Source of the DNA: Dipteris shenzhenensis
Lineage: Eukaryota; Polypodiophyta; Polypodiopsida; Gleicheniales
Length of the DNA stretch: 64,000 bases
Assembly (NCBI GenBank): GCA_047967505.1
Contig: CM106540.1
Strand: one strand, 5' to 3'
The notes beneath the pieces were generated by a model that had not been told where the DNA came from, ran no database searches, and saw only the letters and a list, made by a program, of their open reading frames with translations. Of the stretch, positions 52,090 through 63,447 are shown piece by piece. A program made the translations under genes and the position numbers. How positions within the stretch are numbered: the first letter of the stretch is position 1; the number at the start of each line of letters is the position of its first letter.

Positions 52090-52178
52090 TGCACGTGTGG
52101 AAGCATGTGCGTGCGTGTGTGCGCACGCGTGCGCGTGTGTGTGTGCGCGCGCGCACGGGTGTGTGTGAGAGATGGAAG
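52090..52178. repeat. (GT/GC)n simple repeat and left target duplication of LINE-C2
   Basis: Alternating GTGTGCGCG sequence, potentially Z-DNA forming. Its end GTGTGTGAGAGATGGAAG (52161-52178) is the left copy of the LINE-C2 duplication. Confidence 0.8.
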
Positions 52179-53227
52179 ACTGGGAAGCAGTCATGACCAC
52201 ATTTCAGGGGAAAATTCCTAGTTGCCCTGTTTCTACTGCTTTTATTCATGATTGGAAGAGATTTCTCTCATATGCTAAATGGACAGGTGCTTCCTCTCAT
52301 CATGGTAATTCTTTTTGCTTGGAAAGCATCCATTGGAGCAAGGTGTTTGAATCGCCTCTCGCTTTACAGGCACCTATCAAAGCATACAATCTCATGAAAT
52401 TGGGCATAAGATTTGTTGACGATATTGTGGATCAACAAGGTTGTATGCTTTCATTTCCACAAGCTTGCAGGACATTCTCCTTGGGTCTGCATCATAGGTC
52501 CATTTGGAAAATACTTTCAACTATGTTGCAGCCATTTGTTCCGGTTCCTCCACTGTTTGTACAGGACAGATTACTGGACTGGAATTTGACTTCCTTACCT
52601 CCTGCTACCCATACGCTTTCAATGCATAATCTGACCTCCTCGAAGGTCTACAAATTTCTTCTTCCACCGCCATGGATTGACAAGCATGCCAACACGCTTT
52701 GGAACTTGGATAGGCCTTTATCTTGGTGGCAATCACGACTCATGAAAATCTGGAAAGCCAAATTGCCATTAAAACAGAGGCTTTTCTTTTGGAGATGTAT
52801 AGTGGGAGCTTTTTCCATTGGGGTGAAATTGGCAGCACGCCGCATTGCTTCCCCTTCCTGCCCCCGTTGCTCTCATCACCGCGAGACAGTTCCTCACCTA
52901 TTATGGTCTTGCCTACACTCTCGCATATTGATCACTCATGTTTCTCATTTGCTGCGGCTTCGGTTTCCCTCTATCAGATTTGGGAAACTCTTTTGGATGT
53001 TTGGATGCCTCTCATCTCAGATGTCTCCATTCCTCCTCTTCTTTCACTGGACTCGCTTTTGGGTACTATGGACCATTTGGACACAGAGATTGCATTCCAG
53101 GATGGGTCAACAGTTTCCTCAGGCATATATTTTCTTCAGAATGTCCCTCAAGCAATCATTATATGATAGTTTTGCTACAAGGGATTTGGATGCTACTAGC
53201 CTTGAAGTGTTCTCTAACTGTTTTTGA
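52179..53227 (+). pseudogene. LINE-C2 ORF2 C-terminal part, zf-RVT domain intact
   Basis: Open without a stop to 53225-53227. Contains NSFCLESIHWSKVFESPLA, KVYKFLLPPPWI, LPLKQRLFFWRCIVG, then CPRCSHH and HLLWSC as complete zinc ligands. The open frame and near-perfect duplication suggest the youngest LINE-C copy. RT palm and endonuclease absent. The ATG at 52172 lies in the flank, so it is not a native start. Confidence 0.82.
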
Positions 53228-53313
53228 GTTCTTCCATTGGGCTCTCCTTTGGAGTCTAATGTCATGTACATTGATTTTATGTTAATATAGTAATGTGCTT
53301 TCACCAAAAAAAA
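52179..53313 (+). mobile_element. LINE-C2, 5'-truncated, with 18-bp target duplication
   Basis: Ends in poly(A) at 53306-53313. The right duplication GTGTGTGAGAGACGGAAG (53314-53331) differs from the left copy by one base. Confidence 0.88.
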
Positions 53314-53331
53314 GTGTGTGAGAGACGGAAG

Positions 53332-53858
53332 TGCGAAGGTGAGCGAAGGTGCTAGCTGAGAGCATGAGGTTGTGAGCGAAGGTTCCTCGCAGGCCTCTCC
53401 CCCTCTGTCCGTACGCCCGTACGGTCGCCGTACGGATGTTTTGAAAGGCCGTACCAGCTGCTACGAGAGGATCGCAATCCCTGTGCAGATTCACGTGCAG
53501 GCCCGTACAATTCCCTCACCTCGTATTTTCCGTATGTACGTACGGTTTTCTGTCAGTCCTCCGTACAACGCAGTACTTTCAGCGCCTTTACATCTCTGTA
53601 TAACCCTGCCTTTCCCGTACAGTTTCGTACATATTTCCGTGCAGTATCTTTGTCCGTATAGAACCTCCGTACAGTCTTCTCCGTACAGCATCTGATATTT
53701 CCGTCCGTGCAGTATCTTCCGTACATCCTATCCCGTACAAGCCCTTCCGTACAGCCTCTGCCGTACAGTTCTGGACTTCTTCCCTGTGCCTTTCCGTACA
53801 TTTCTATGTCTGCTTCATCTTTCACTCTATTTCTTTCTTGCTTTGCCATATTTCAATC
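53332..53858 (+). promoter_or_regulatory. GTAC-motif cluster upstream of LINE-C3 ORF1
   Basis: Eighteen GTAC cores lie between 53401 and 53800, most as CCGTACAG, CCGTACAA or CCGTACGG; chance would give one or two. No coding potential. It may be the 5' UTR/promoter of LINE-C3 or a copia leader remnant. A T-rich segment leads to the ORF1 ATG at 53859. Confidence 0.55.
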
Positions 53859-55070
53859 ATGGCTTCAGGTTCCGACGTCTGTACATATGCTAGAAAAGAA
53901 AGACCCGCACATGCCAAGCGCCGTCCTTCTCAGCCTGCATCACAAGATGATGAGCTTACTATGGAAGCTCAATATGTGTTTGATACACTTAAGGATGACT
54001 TTCAGCAGTCACGATAGGAATGGGGCAAACTAGTTCCAGAGGTCACATACAAATTGAAATTGCCCTCCCTTGTGAATCCTCTCACGAAGCTATCTCAAAC
54101 CGCGGTAATAATTTTCTTTCCAGGAAGAATCCCAGCAGCCAGTGATGTTGCGCAATGGATCAAGTCTATCCTTGGAGGATGCTTTGTAGAGGGTGTCTAT
54201 TTTGCATCCAGAGGCTTTTATGAGGTGCACTTATCAGATGCCTTGTGCAAGCAGAGGCTCCTTGAGCTTTCTCCCCTCTTCTATGGGAAGCAGATGGTAC
54301 ATGCCATGCCTTGGTTCCCAAACAAGGATTACCAAAGTCTTATACGACATCATTGTCCTGTATGGGTTGAGGATGTTAACTTCTTGGATTATATGCATGA
54401 AGAATTGCTTGGCCTGGCTGCTTCATTGGGACAAGTCATTTGTCCTCCACGCCCCATGGGAAATCGTAACAGATTCTCCATCCTCTGGGACACTGACATA
54501 CCTACCCCTCCTTCTATTGCAGTGGAAGTTGAGGGTGTGCAATTGGGGAAAAAGTTTTTTGACTTGAAATGGGGTGTGTTTGCAGGCGCTTGCTTTGCCT
54601 GCCACAAGTTTGGGCATCTAGCCTCTGAATGCCCAATGGTTCTGCATCAACCCCCTCCTAATGCCTTGCCACCACAGACACGGGAAAAGAATGAGAATTT
54701 GCAAGCTAAGGCAGCAAATCGAAATGGAGCAAAGAATGCTAAACCAGTTAATCAGGTGCAATCACTTGCTGGAAAAGGAAAAGAAAAAGAAAAAGAGAAG
54801 ATGAAGGAATCTGTGGGGACAGATCGGGATGGTTTTCAACAGCCTAAGAAGGTGGTTATATTGAAGCAACGCCCCTTTCAATCTCGTCAATGGGATGCTT
54901 CTTCTCCCTCACCAGGACAAGCTTCCACTTCAGCTCCTGTCCTTCAAAATTGGGTGGGGGTTTTGAAGAAGGGCATCCCCATATGTGATTTTGAAGAAGG
55001 GGAGAATGCTATATCTTTCATGGATCATGAAGGCATGCAACCCATGCAGGCAGAGGCTTTGCCTCTCTGA
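53859..55070 (+). pseudogene. LINE-C3 ORF1: DUF4283-like domain and CCHC knuckle, one nonsense codon
   Basis: The chosen start is ATG 53859 (MASGSDVCTYARKERP), because the frame continues into the conserved part after a single TAG at 54015-54017. An alternative downstream ATG at 54054 also exists. The DUF4283-like block (VIIFFPGRIPAASDVAQWI, RGFYEVHLSD, KQMVHAMPWFP) is followed by CFACHKFGHLASEC, a basic KGKEKEKEK region and a Trp-containing tail. About 400 residues, less than half the size of LINE-B ORF1 and without its Pro-rich regions. RNA-binding role inferred from the family. Confidence 0.82.
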
Positions 55071-55111
55071 TATCTTGTTTCATACTTATACTTCCTGTAT
55101 ATATCTCTTTC

Positions 55112-57668
55112 ATGCATCAAACAGTTAAGTGCTTTACATACAATGTACAGAGCCTCTGCAATGTTTCAAAGTGGAGGCTTTTCTGGAATTATGTACATAA
55201 AATGCAGCCAGATATTGTTTGTTTGCAAGAGCATAATCAACTCTCTTCTTGCATAATCAACTCTCTAAGGCTGGTCATCATGATCACTTTGGCGGCTATG
55301 ATATATATTATGCTGGTACCACTACCTACTCAGACGTATGCATAATGGTTAGACATGAGCTGGAGCCTCAGTTAGCATTCAATGACAGCAATGGCCGATG
55401 GATAGTCATACAATGTAATGTCAATGGTGACATTCTTGAGTTTGCATCAGTCTATGCCTCCCAGACCTCTGCCATAAGGGCTCTTTTATGGGATTCTTTA
55501 AGCAAATATCCATGGAGATCCAATGCATTTATCTGTGGAGATTTTAATAATTCCCCTCTGCCGAGAGATAACACCACTTCAAGATCTCATATGCTATCAT
55601 CGGAAAGACAGAAATGGGATAACATGCTTCTTTCTCGGTGCAGGCTGAAGACTTATGGCTGCTTCTACAAGGGTCAGTGCCCGGATATAATTTTCATCAC
55701 AATGCATTTACTACATACTGGGCAAGGCTTGACAGATGGTATCTGTTTTATCCACAACAATATGCAGATTTTAGCCTTCATCTCCTCATAGATTTCTCTT
55801 TGGGCTTGTCAGATCATTCCCCATTATGGATAAATCTGCAATTTGGTATGCCACTGGATGATTTGCCGACTCTTTCCAACAGATTACTGCATGTTAATCA
55901 GGCTTATTTCCGACATCAATATTTCCAGCAAATGATCAGATTTGCAATTCATCCCTTGCCTTTGCATGCCCAAGAGGACATGAATTATGCTTGGGACAGT
56001 TTTGTCTCTCGTATACAGAATGTTATTAGGGAGCATGGAAACTGGCACATGGCTACATGGAGGAATGAGGTCAAATGGGCAAAAAGGACAGCACAACAAT
56101 TGACTGAATTGTCACATTTAAGGCCTCTCTCTGAATCAGAAAATAATTCCCTCTCACAGGCCCGGATCAAACTGACTGATAATGATCAGAGGAATTTGCA
56201 CAAATGGCAGATTAGAGCACGAATGAAGCCCCTCATGGATAAGGGCTGCTCATCAAAAGCCTTCTTCCAGGGCCTGCATGCTACTCGAAAGAAAAACTCA
56301 TGTCTAAGGGTAAGGAAGCTAGATGGCTCTTGGACGCACTCTTTCTCTGATCTCCAGGATGAATGCCAAAATTACTTCCAGAAATTGTTCTCTACCCCTG
56401 GCTCCCCATCAAATCAAATGACTGATGCGAGGACTGAATTTCTTCAATATGTTTCTGAGATAGTGGAAATGGATGATGCTCTCACATTCGAGAGACCTTT
56501 TACTGACACAGAACTTGATAATGCATTGTCCCATCTCGGCAAATACAAGTCCCCTGGCTGGGATGGTCTTACGGTGGAATTTTATATTTCTTTTTGGGAT
56601 GATTTGAAAGATGTTCTCTTACAAATGATCAATGTTGCCTGGCAAGAAAATCAATTGCCGCACCTTTGGAAGCATGGCATAATCAAACTTGTGCCTAAAA
56701 AAAATATGTGTGATCATATGTCAGATTGGAGGCCTATTACTTTGATGCCTGTAGTATACAAACTCATTGCGAAAATGATTGTGTATAGGCTTCATGGGAT
56801 ACTGAATGCGGGCCTTCATCCTCATCAGTATGGGTTTGTGCCGCGAAGACAAATCCATGACAATATCTCCAATGCATTGACTGCAATTGAATATGCTAAG
56901 TACTCGAATCAAGATGTGCTCATATTGCAGGTAGATATCACTAAGGCATTTGACACTGTTCAATGGGATTTTATCTCTCAAACCATGACAAAGTTGGGCT
57001 TTGGTCCCAAGATAGCAAATGCAATTTATTGGCTTTATTCTGGCTCTACCTCTCAGTGCATTCTTGGGAGTCATCTATCTCGGTCATGGACATTGGGTAG
57101 ATCAGTTAGACAGGGCTGCCCCCTTAGTGCTCTCTTCTATGCTATTGCGACCCATCCCCTTTTGATGTATCTTGATCATCTTACAAACACAGGACAGATG
57201 ACTGGTCTTAAAATCCCTGGGGCTGCATCTTTTTTGGCACAGGCATATGCTGATGATTCCTTCTTTATGCCATAGAACTCTCCCCGGGAAGTCCGCATGC
57301 TTATGACCACATTATCATTGTATGTATTGATTGCATGTCAACTTTGACAAATCCAAATTGCTTCCCCTGAAACAATGTGACTGGCATTCTATTCTCTGGC
57401 AAGGTCAGGTAGTGCATTCTAAAGATGTAGTCAGGCATTTGGGATATCCTATAGGATGGCATATCACCAGGAAGCAGCAGCTAAAATGGATCTTCCAAAG
57501 ACTTCAACATAAATTGGAATATTGGAAAATTTCTACTTGGCCACTTCATGTCAGGCTCAGAATAGTACAGTCTATTGTAATGTCTTATGTTCAGTTCTTT
57601 CTGCCTTTGCTACATTGGTCCTCTAGGGATATTTCAGCCTTTATGTCTCAAGCTATGGAGCTATTATG
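55112..57668 (+). pseudogene. LINE-C3 ORF2: endonuclease and RT with frameshifts
   Basis: The endonuclease starts MHQTVKCFTYNVQSLCN with IVCLQEHN. A 17-base direct duplication (GCATAATCAACTCTCT, about 55229-55266) shifts the frame. FICGDFNNSP and then another shift near 55700 lead to LSDHSPLW. RT is open from 55638 to 57275 with SDWRPITLMP, QYGFVPRRQIHDN, LQVDITKAFDTVQWD, VRQGCPLSALF and catalytic AYADDSFF. A TAG at 57273 and one more shift precede the thumb (57331-57668). Catalytic residues of RT are intact, so lesions are recent or few. Confidence 0.88.
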
Positions 57669-57785
57669 TAGATGAATCTGTGTATAGCCCGGGGGCGTGA
57701 TGAAACCCTCCTGTGAGATCTGGAGGCAGTGTCGGCGATAGCAATCGAGCTTCACAGGAAGCTCAGGATGAAGAAACCAAGTCCT
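57669..57785. other. Unassigned junction sequence between LINE-C3 and LINE-C4
   Basis: About 117 bases, more GC-rich than either neighbour, matching no other part of the window that I could find. Confidence 0.5.
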
Positions 57786-58926
57786 CCAGTTCACTGAAAG
57801 AGAGTTAAGTGATGCTGTTAAATCATGTGGTAGATGGAAATCTCCTGATTGGGATGGTCTCACTGTTGAATTCTTCTTAGCATATTGGGATCTCCTTAAG
57901 TCTCCTTTTCTGCGAATGATAAATACTGCTTGGCAAAATCAACACATGCCGGATTCTTGGAAGAAAGGGCTTGTAAAGCTTCTGCCTAAGAAGCCAATCT
58001 GTGAATCTTTCGATGATTGGAGGCCTATCACTCTGATGCCTGTCATTTATAAGATCGTCACCAAAATGGTGGTTGATCAAATCAAATAATATTTGCACGA
58101 TGGTCTTCATACAGCGCAATATGGTTTTATTCCTCGTAGGCATATCACTAACAATATTGCAAATGCCTATGTTGGGATTGAGTATGCCCAGTATACAGAG
58201 TAGGATGTTCTCTTGTTGCAAGTAGATATTGCAACGGCTTTTGACACTATCCAATGGAATTTTATAGCTCAGACCAATATGAGCTTTGGTTTTTGGTCAG
58301 AAATTGCAGCATATCTTTTTTGGCTCTACAGTGACATCAAAGTAGCATGCATCTTGTCGGGGGATATTTCTGAACCTTGGACACTCCGTTGTTCAGTTCG
58401 CCAGGGTTGTCCTCTTAGTGCTTTTCTTTATGCTATAGCCACGCATCCTATGCTTCCTTATATTGATCATTTGGTGATGACTGGCACATTACATGGCTTA
58501 CATTCTTGGAAGTCGCCCTTTGGTTGCTCAAGGTTATGCAGGTGATTCTTTTTTAGTGCCACGAAAAACTGAAAGGGACCTTGCTTCGCTTATGCAGGCT
58601 CTCTCATTGTATGGGCTGGCTGCTGGCCTTCATATCAATTTTCAGAATCCCGCTTATTGCCTTTACATTCTAAGAATTGGCATAGTCCGGTATGGCCAGG
58701 GAAAATTGTCCCGCCCACTCAACTGGTACGCCTTTTGGTTGCACAATTACCCGTCGTCATTAGATTGATTGGGTTCTTGCCAAATTAAAGAAAAAGTTGG
58801 AATATTGGAAGTTAGCTACTTGGCCTTTGCATGTCCGGCTGGGAGTTGTTCAATCTATTTTGGTGGCCTACATTCAATTTTATCTGGCATTGGTCTTTTT
58901 TACAAAAGCAGATCTTACTTCCTTTA
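57786..58926 (+). mobile_element. LINE-C4, both ends missing, interrupted by LINE-B3
   Basis: Starts in RT (FTERELSDAVKSCGRWKSP) and ends in the thumb (FFTKADLTSF) where LINE-B3 poly(T) begins. No connection in sequence to the end of LINE-C3, so a separate copy. Confidence 0.82.
57786..58926 (+). pseudogene. LINE-C4 reverse transcriptase fragment, catalytic box altered
   Basis: FDDWRPITLMPVIYK, QYGFIPRRHITNN, LQVDIATAFDTIQWN and VRQGCPLSAFL are present. The catalytic box reads GYAGDSF where LINE-C3 has AYADDSF, so the first Asp is lost. In-frame stops near 58087 and 58201 and several shifts. Confidence 0.82.
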
Positions 58927-59057
58927 TTTTTTTTTGCCGAAAAAACAGTGCTAATTATATTACTTCGAGAACAAGATACAAGAGGTCAGCTTATAGCTGA
59001 CGGGCTGCGTTCACAAATCGGACACAGCCCTAAAAGGTAGCATAATAAATCATACTC

Positions 59058-62000
59058 TCACGGAGGGATATGACGAGTGTGAATGAACAGCCATCGGGGT
59101 GGTGAGTAGTGCCACCGAAGGCCCTGCGTAGTCTGCTCGAAGAAGAGGCCCTGTGTGTCCCAAGCACGGAGGAAGCGTCTTCGCTTCTCCTGACCGGCCC
59201 GGGAGTCTCCCTGAATCTGATCCCACTGGCCTCTGAGGGTATGAATAATCTCACTCCAAATCTCCGCCATAATCTGGGCAGTCGATAAGGAGGTGCCTAC
59301 CGAGGATCTGCGCGCAGCGCGAGGTCCAGATGTGCCACCCTGTAATGCTGCTAATAATCTCCCAGACTGGCTGCCTCTCCCAAACTCCTGTATCAGCCTC
59401 TGCTAGGTGCTGCGGGATACCCTCGAGCGGCCCCCACGTCCCCTGTGTGATAAGGAAAGTGGGGTCCTGCTGGCATGCCTCGAATAAGTGATGAAGACCA
59501 GGTGCGGTGCTGCACCAACAGAACGCGCCCCAAGTGATCAATCCTAGCTCTGGTGCTGCGCGAGTAAGAATCCCGAAAGTCCACCTCCACACTTCCTGGG
59601 CGCGAGTGCAGCTCCACAGGCAGTGTTTTGGTGACTCCTCATCCGCATGGCAAATCTGGCAGCATCCGACTTGGCCTATTTGCCTCAACCAGCTCCCCAC
59701 TGGAAGACCTTTGTGGGCAAGAAGCCACAGGAAGTATGAGATCTTCCGCGGCCGCCAGCTCTCCCACAAGGCCTTCCAGAATGCCTGCAAAAAGAACCTG
59801 GAAATACCCTGTGCGTACCAGCTGGGTCGCTGGGTGGGGGGCGGCTCTGCATCCTCCCGAGAACTCGCCTGCCCAGAGTCGTGCTGTAGGCGAAGAAGGA
59901 AGTCGGCCCCTGTCCTATCACAATCTCTGGCCACCACCACTCTCCTGGGTCCCAATCAAAGCTCTGACAAGGCCCGCCCCTCCCAGAGCCAAAGACGCCA
60001 AAGCTGCAACTGGTCCTGCTCGATGCTAGGGTCGGTACGCCAGACCTTCCCCAAAAGGCCTACAACCCGAACCCTCTGCCACGGGAGTAGGGGGTCGATG
60101 AGCGCATCCTCTCTCCTGAGTCGTCCATCCCCAGAAACCGCGAAGGAGATAGAGGAGTCATCCATACATCCTGCGATCACCAGTGGGATGCCGCGGGGGG
60201 TGAACTGTCCCAGCCAGCGGGTGTCACCAGGCATGAGGACCTGAGGCTCAGGTGGAACCAACCAAACAGCTGGGATCGCACCGTCGATCTCCGTGCGTCT
60301 CGCCTGGACTCCACGTGCACCTCCAGCTGCGTCTGCAAGATCAGCCATCTCCAGATGTCTGTACGTATCCCTCCAAACTCGAAGGGACCGGGCTGGCCCC
60401 CTCATCCAGCCGTCCCACCTGATATGTGATCTCTCCCCCAATTGAAGGCCCTCGGCATCTCTGACCTGACCGTTCCAGATAAGCGGCTGGCGATCGATCT
60501 CCTCCTGACAGATGGGAGGGGACTGAATGAGACTGAGGCGGAGCCGCCTCCAGACCATGAGGAGGCTACGAACGAGTGGGGAACGGGGCTAAGTGAGCGG
60601 GGCGGAAGTGAAGATCCACCTGAGGGACGGTAGCCACTCTCCACCTCGGCGCGGGACACAAGAGCCGACTCCCTGCTGAAGTAACATCTTCCACGTCTGC
60701 CCCCCCGGGGTCAAACCGCGGATGACAAGCTTGCCTAACAAGGCCTGACTCTGAAGCTCTGGATCGATGACCCCCAGGCCACCCTCAGCCTGCGGAAGAA
60801 TGACTGTCTGCCAAGCAACCCTGGCTCTGGTATCTCTAAGACCATCCTCCCCAGACCAAAGGAAGTTCCGAACCAACCTCCTGAGCTATGCCACGCTGGA
60901 TCTCGAGAAGCACCAGCAGGAAGCCACATACCAAGCCGTGGCTAGGAGGACCTGGTTAACTACCAGGGCACGACCTGCAAGAGACAGCTTAGCAGTGCTC
61001 CAGAAAGCCAGCTTCCGTCGGATGGAGTCTAGCACCGGGAGAAACTGCTGAGCTGGCGTGATGTCTAGGCCAACCTGAAAGCCAAGGTATCTAGCTGTCT
61101 GTCCCCGTGGAATCCATCTGAAACCCAGAAATCGCCCCCACTGAGAACACGCCCCAGGGTCTGTGAGAAAACCAACTAATTTGTTCCAGTTGATTTTCGC
61201 ACCAGCGGCCGAGCAGAAGACCTCCAGGGCCATCCGCACCCTCTCTAGCATCCTCTCATCGTCCTGGACATAAAGGGTTGTATCATCTGCGTACTCCGAG
61301 TCCAAAAGCTCCGTGTCCTCCCGGAGTGGAAGGCGAACACCCCTGATCCCGGTGGACCTCGCCCGAAGGTAGTAAGTCATGGCCTCGGCGAAGAAAAGAA
61401 ACAGGTAAGGAGCAAGGGGGCAGCCCTGACTCACTGATCTCTCCAAGCTAAAGCGCTCACCCATCCTGCCTCCAATGATGACCCTGCTAGACGCTGTCCT
61501 GTACAAAGCTGAGATACCCTGAATCCAACCTGCCGGGAAACCTAGCCGCTCCAGAGTCCCCTCCAAAAAGGACCAGTCCACGCGATCGTAGGCCTTCTCG
61601 AAGTCAAGAAGTAGAATGGCAAGGTGTGATCCGCTGTGCTGAGCCCACTCCGCCGCCTCTGAAAAGGTGAAGACATTATCCAGGATACTACGATCCTGGA
61701 CAAAGCCTGTCTGAGTGTCATGGATGAGGTCTGGGAGTAGAGGCCGAACTCTGGCACTGATCATCTTGGCGAGGATTTTGTAGGCAGTGGTAAGGAGAGT
61801 GATCGGACGCCACTGGCGGATCTCCTGTCTATCTCCTCCCTTCGGGATGAGGCAAATCAGTCTCGAGGAAAGGCTCTCTGGCATCTGACCGCTACTGAAA
61901 ATCCCCTGCAGAGCTGCAAGGAGGGGCTGATGGATCTGGTCCTAGAAGGAGGTGAAGAATGCTCAGGATAGCCCATCCTCACCTGGGCATTTCTGTCCGT

Positions 62001-63447
62001 CGATAGCCATCAAGGCCTCCAACATCTCATCCAAGGTGAACGGTGCCAACAACGTCGCCTGCATGCTAGGCTGGACCAGGGATGGAATGTGCCTCCACAC
62101 CTCCTCACGGGCACGACTAGCACGAGGGGCAAGCGGCTCCTGCTGGAAGAGGGTCCTGTAGAAGTCAGTGGCCAACCCCAGGACCTCCCCCGGATCCGTA
62201 ACGATGTGACCATCCGCTGTCCTGAGACTCCGAAGCTGATCACCTGCAGCTCTCTGGCCATGCGTCCTGAAGAACTCCCTGCACATCCGGTCACCCTTCC
62301 GGGCCCAGAGGGAGAGAGAGGCGTGATAGGAAAACTCTGAGCGACGCTGGAGTGTCTCCTCCAGGAGGGCTCTGGCTCGAAGGGCCTGGATCCGAAGCTC
62401 CTCCGAGCCCGGGGAAGCCTGCTGGAGTCGCTGAATGGAGGCGAGGTCCCTCCGAAGAGCTCTCTCTCTGCCCCACCAATCCTGTCGAACCTGTAGGGCT
62501 GCTAGCTGGCAGATCTGGCTGGACTCCTGCAGAGCCTGCGCAACTGAGTCTACCAGATCCACGCACTCCCCCCAGTCTCTGTCCCAAAGACTGCAAATAC
62601 TGCTGCGCACGTCCACCCTCGAGAAAATGGAGTCGGGGATCCTGCATGACCGGGGGGGAAGGGTCTGGGCTGCCGAATCTAATGATAGGAGCACAGGCGC
62701 ATGGTCGGAAAGTGTCGCCCCTGGAACTATACCCGCCTGACCGCCTCTGCTGATGGCCCAATCACTGACATAAAATCTATCAAGCCTCTCCAGGAGTCTG
62801 CCTCCTTCCCTGCGGAAGCCCCAAGAGAAGTCCAGGCTCCCGTGCCAACGCCGGAAGGACGGGTCTCTCCAACTGTCCCTCCCTCCTGTCGCGAAGATGA
62901 AAGAGTCCCAAGCTGACTGCTCTGCCTGAGCCATACCTGTGAACTCCGGACCTCTGCCCTGCTGGTCCTCCAAGGTCTCCAGATTGTTGAAGTCACCTCC
63001 AACAATCCAGGAATCCATGTCTGGAAGAATCCCTGTAAGTGTCCTCCAGAAGGTGGCTCTGCACCGGAGGTCTGTGGGAGCATAAATGTTGAGGATTCCA
63101 ATTTTGGATCCCTCCAAATCCAGGCCTACCCAAAGGGCTCGGCCTGGGATCAACGTGCCATGACCGAAAACTCCCTGGGCTAACTGCTCGCACACGGAGG
63201 TACAGACACCCCCACTCCTCCCCTGTGCGCCGATCGAGGGCTCCCAGTAAGTGTAGGACCATCCAGGGAGAACCTTCCCGCAGCTACGGGAATGAGCCGC
63301 AGAAAGCTTGTGCTCCTGGAGCAGAAGTACATCCAAACGACCAATCACTGCAGGCTGAAGTTCCTGTCGCAAAATGAGCTTCCTGGGACCACGGGTGCCA
63401 GAAGAGTGAAACCCGTTCACATTCCAGGATACGAGGTGTAGGCTCAT
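59058..63447 (-). pseudogene. LINE-B3 ORF2: complete domain set, multiple lesions
   Basis: The endonuclease is open from 63447 to 61963. Stops (from CGA and TGG codons) follow at about 61950-61965. RT (60886-61884) has TGFVQDRSILDN, LLDFEKAYDRVDW, SQGCPLAPYLF and SEYADDTTL. Further stops lie at about 60884 and 60587 (CAG to TAG). An extra base near 59955 and another near 59297 shift the frame. The zinc tail has CQICH and HCLWSC. Most lesions are C-to-T type at CG or CAG codons, fitting methylation-driven decay. Confidence 0.9.

Larger units (their letters stand above)
45571..52100 (+). mobile_element. Copia-4: degenerate copia element, interrupted by Copia-3
   Basis: The primer site (45772-45783) and start of the leader lie left of Copia-3. 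The rest of the leader, gag, protease and the integrase N-terminus lie right of it (49138-52100). GGGTA flanks Copia-3 on both sides, which shows that the two halves belong together. The integrase core breaks off at the (GT)n tract. RT and the 3' LTR are not seen. Confidence 0.75.
53859..57668 (+). mobile_element. LINE-C3: L1-like element with ORF1 and ORF2
   Basis: The most complete LINE-C copy, with ORF1, a 41-base spacer and ORF2 through the RT thumb. The zinc-binding tail and 3' UTR are missing; homology ends near 57668. The 5' border may lie further left in the GTAC cluster. Confidence 0.85.

Noticed and set aside
52090-52178. (GT/GC)n tract as a regulatory Z-DNA element of Copia-4
   Set aside because: It marks the point where Copia-4 is lost and LINE-C2 inserted; nothing ties it to regulation.
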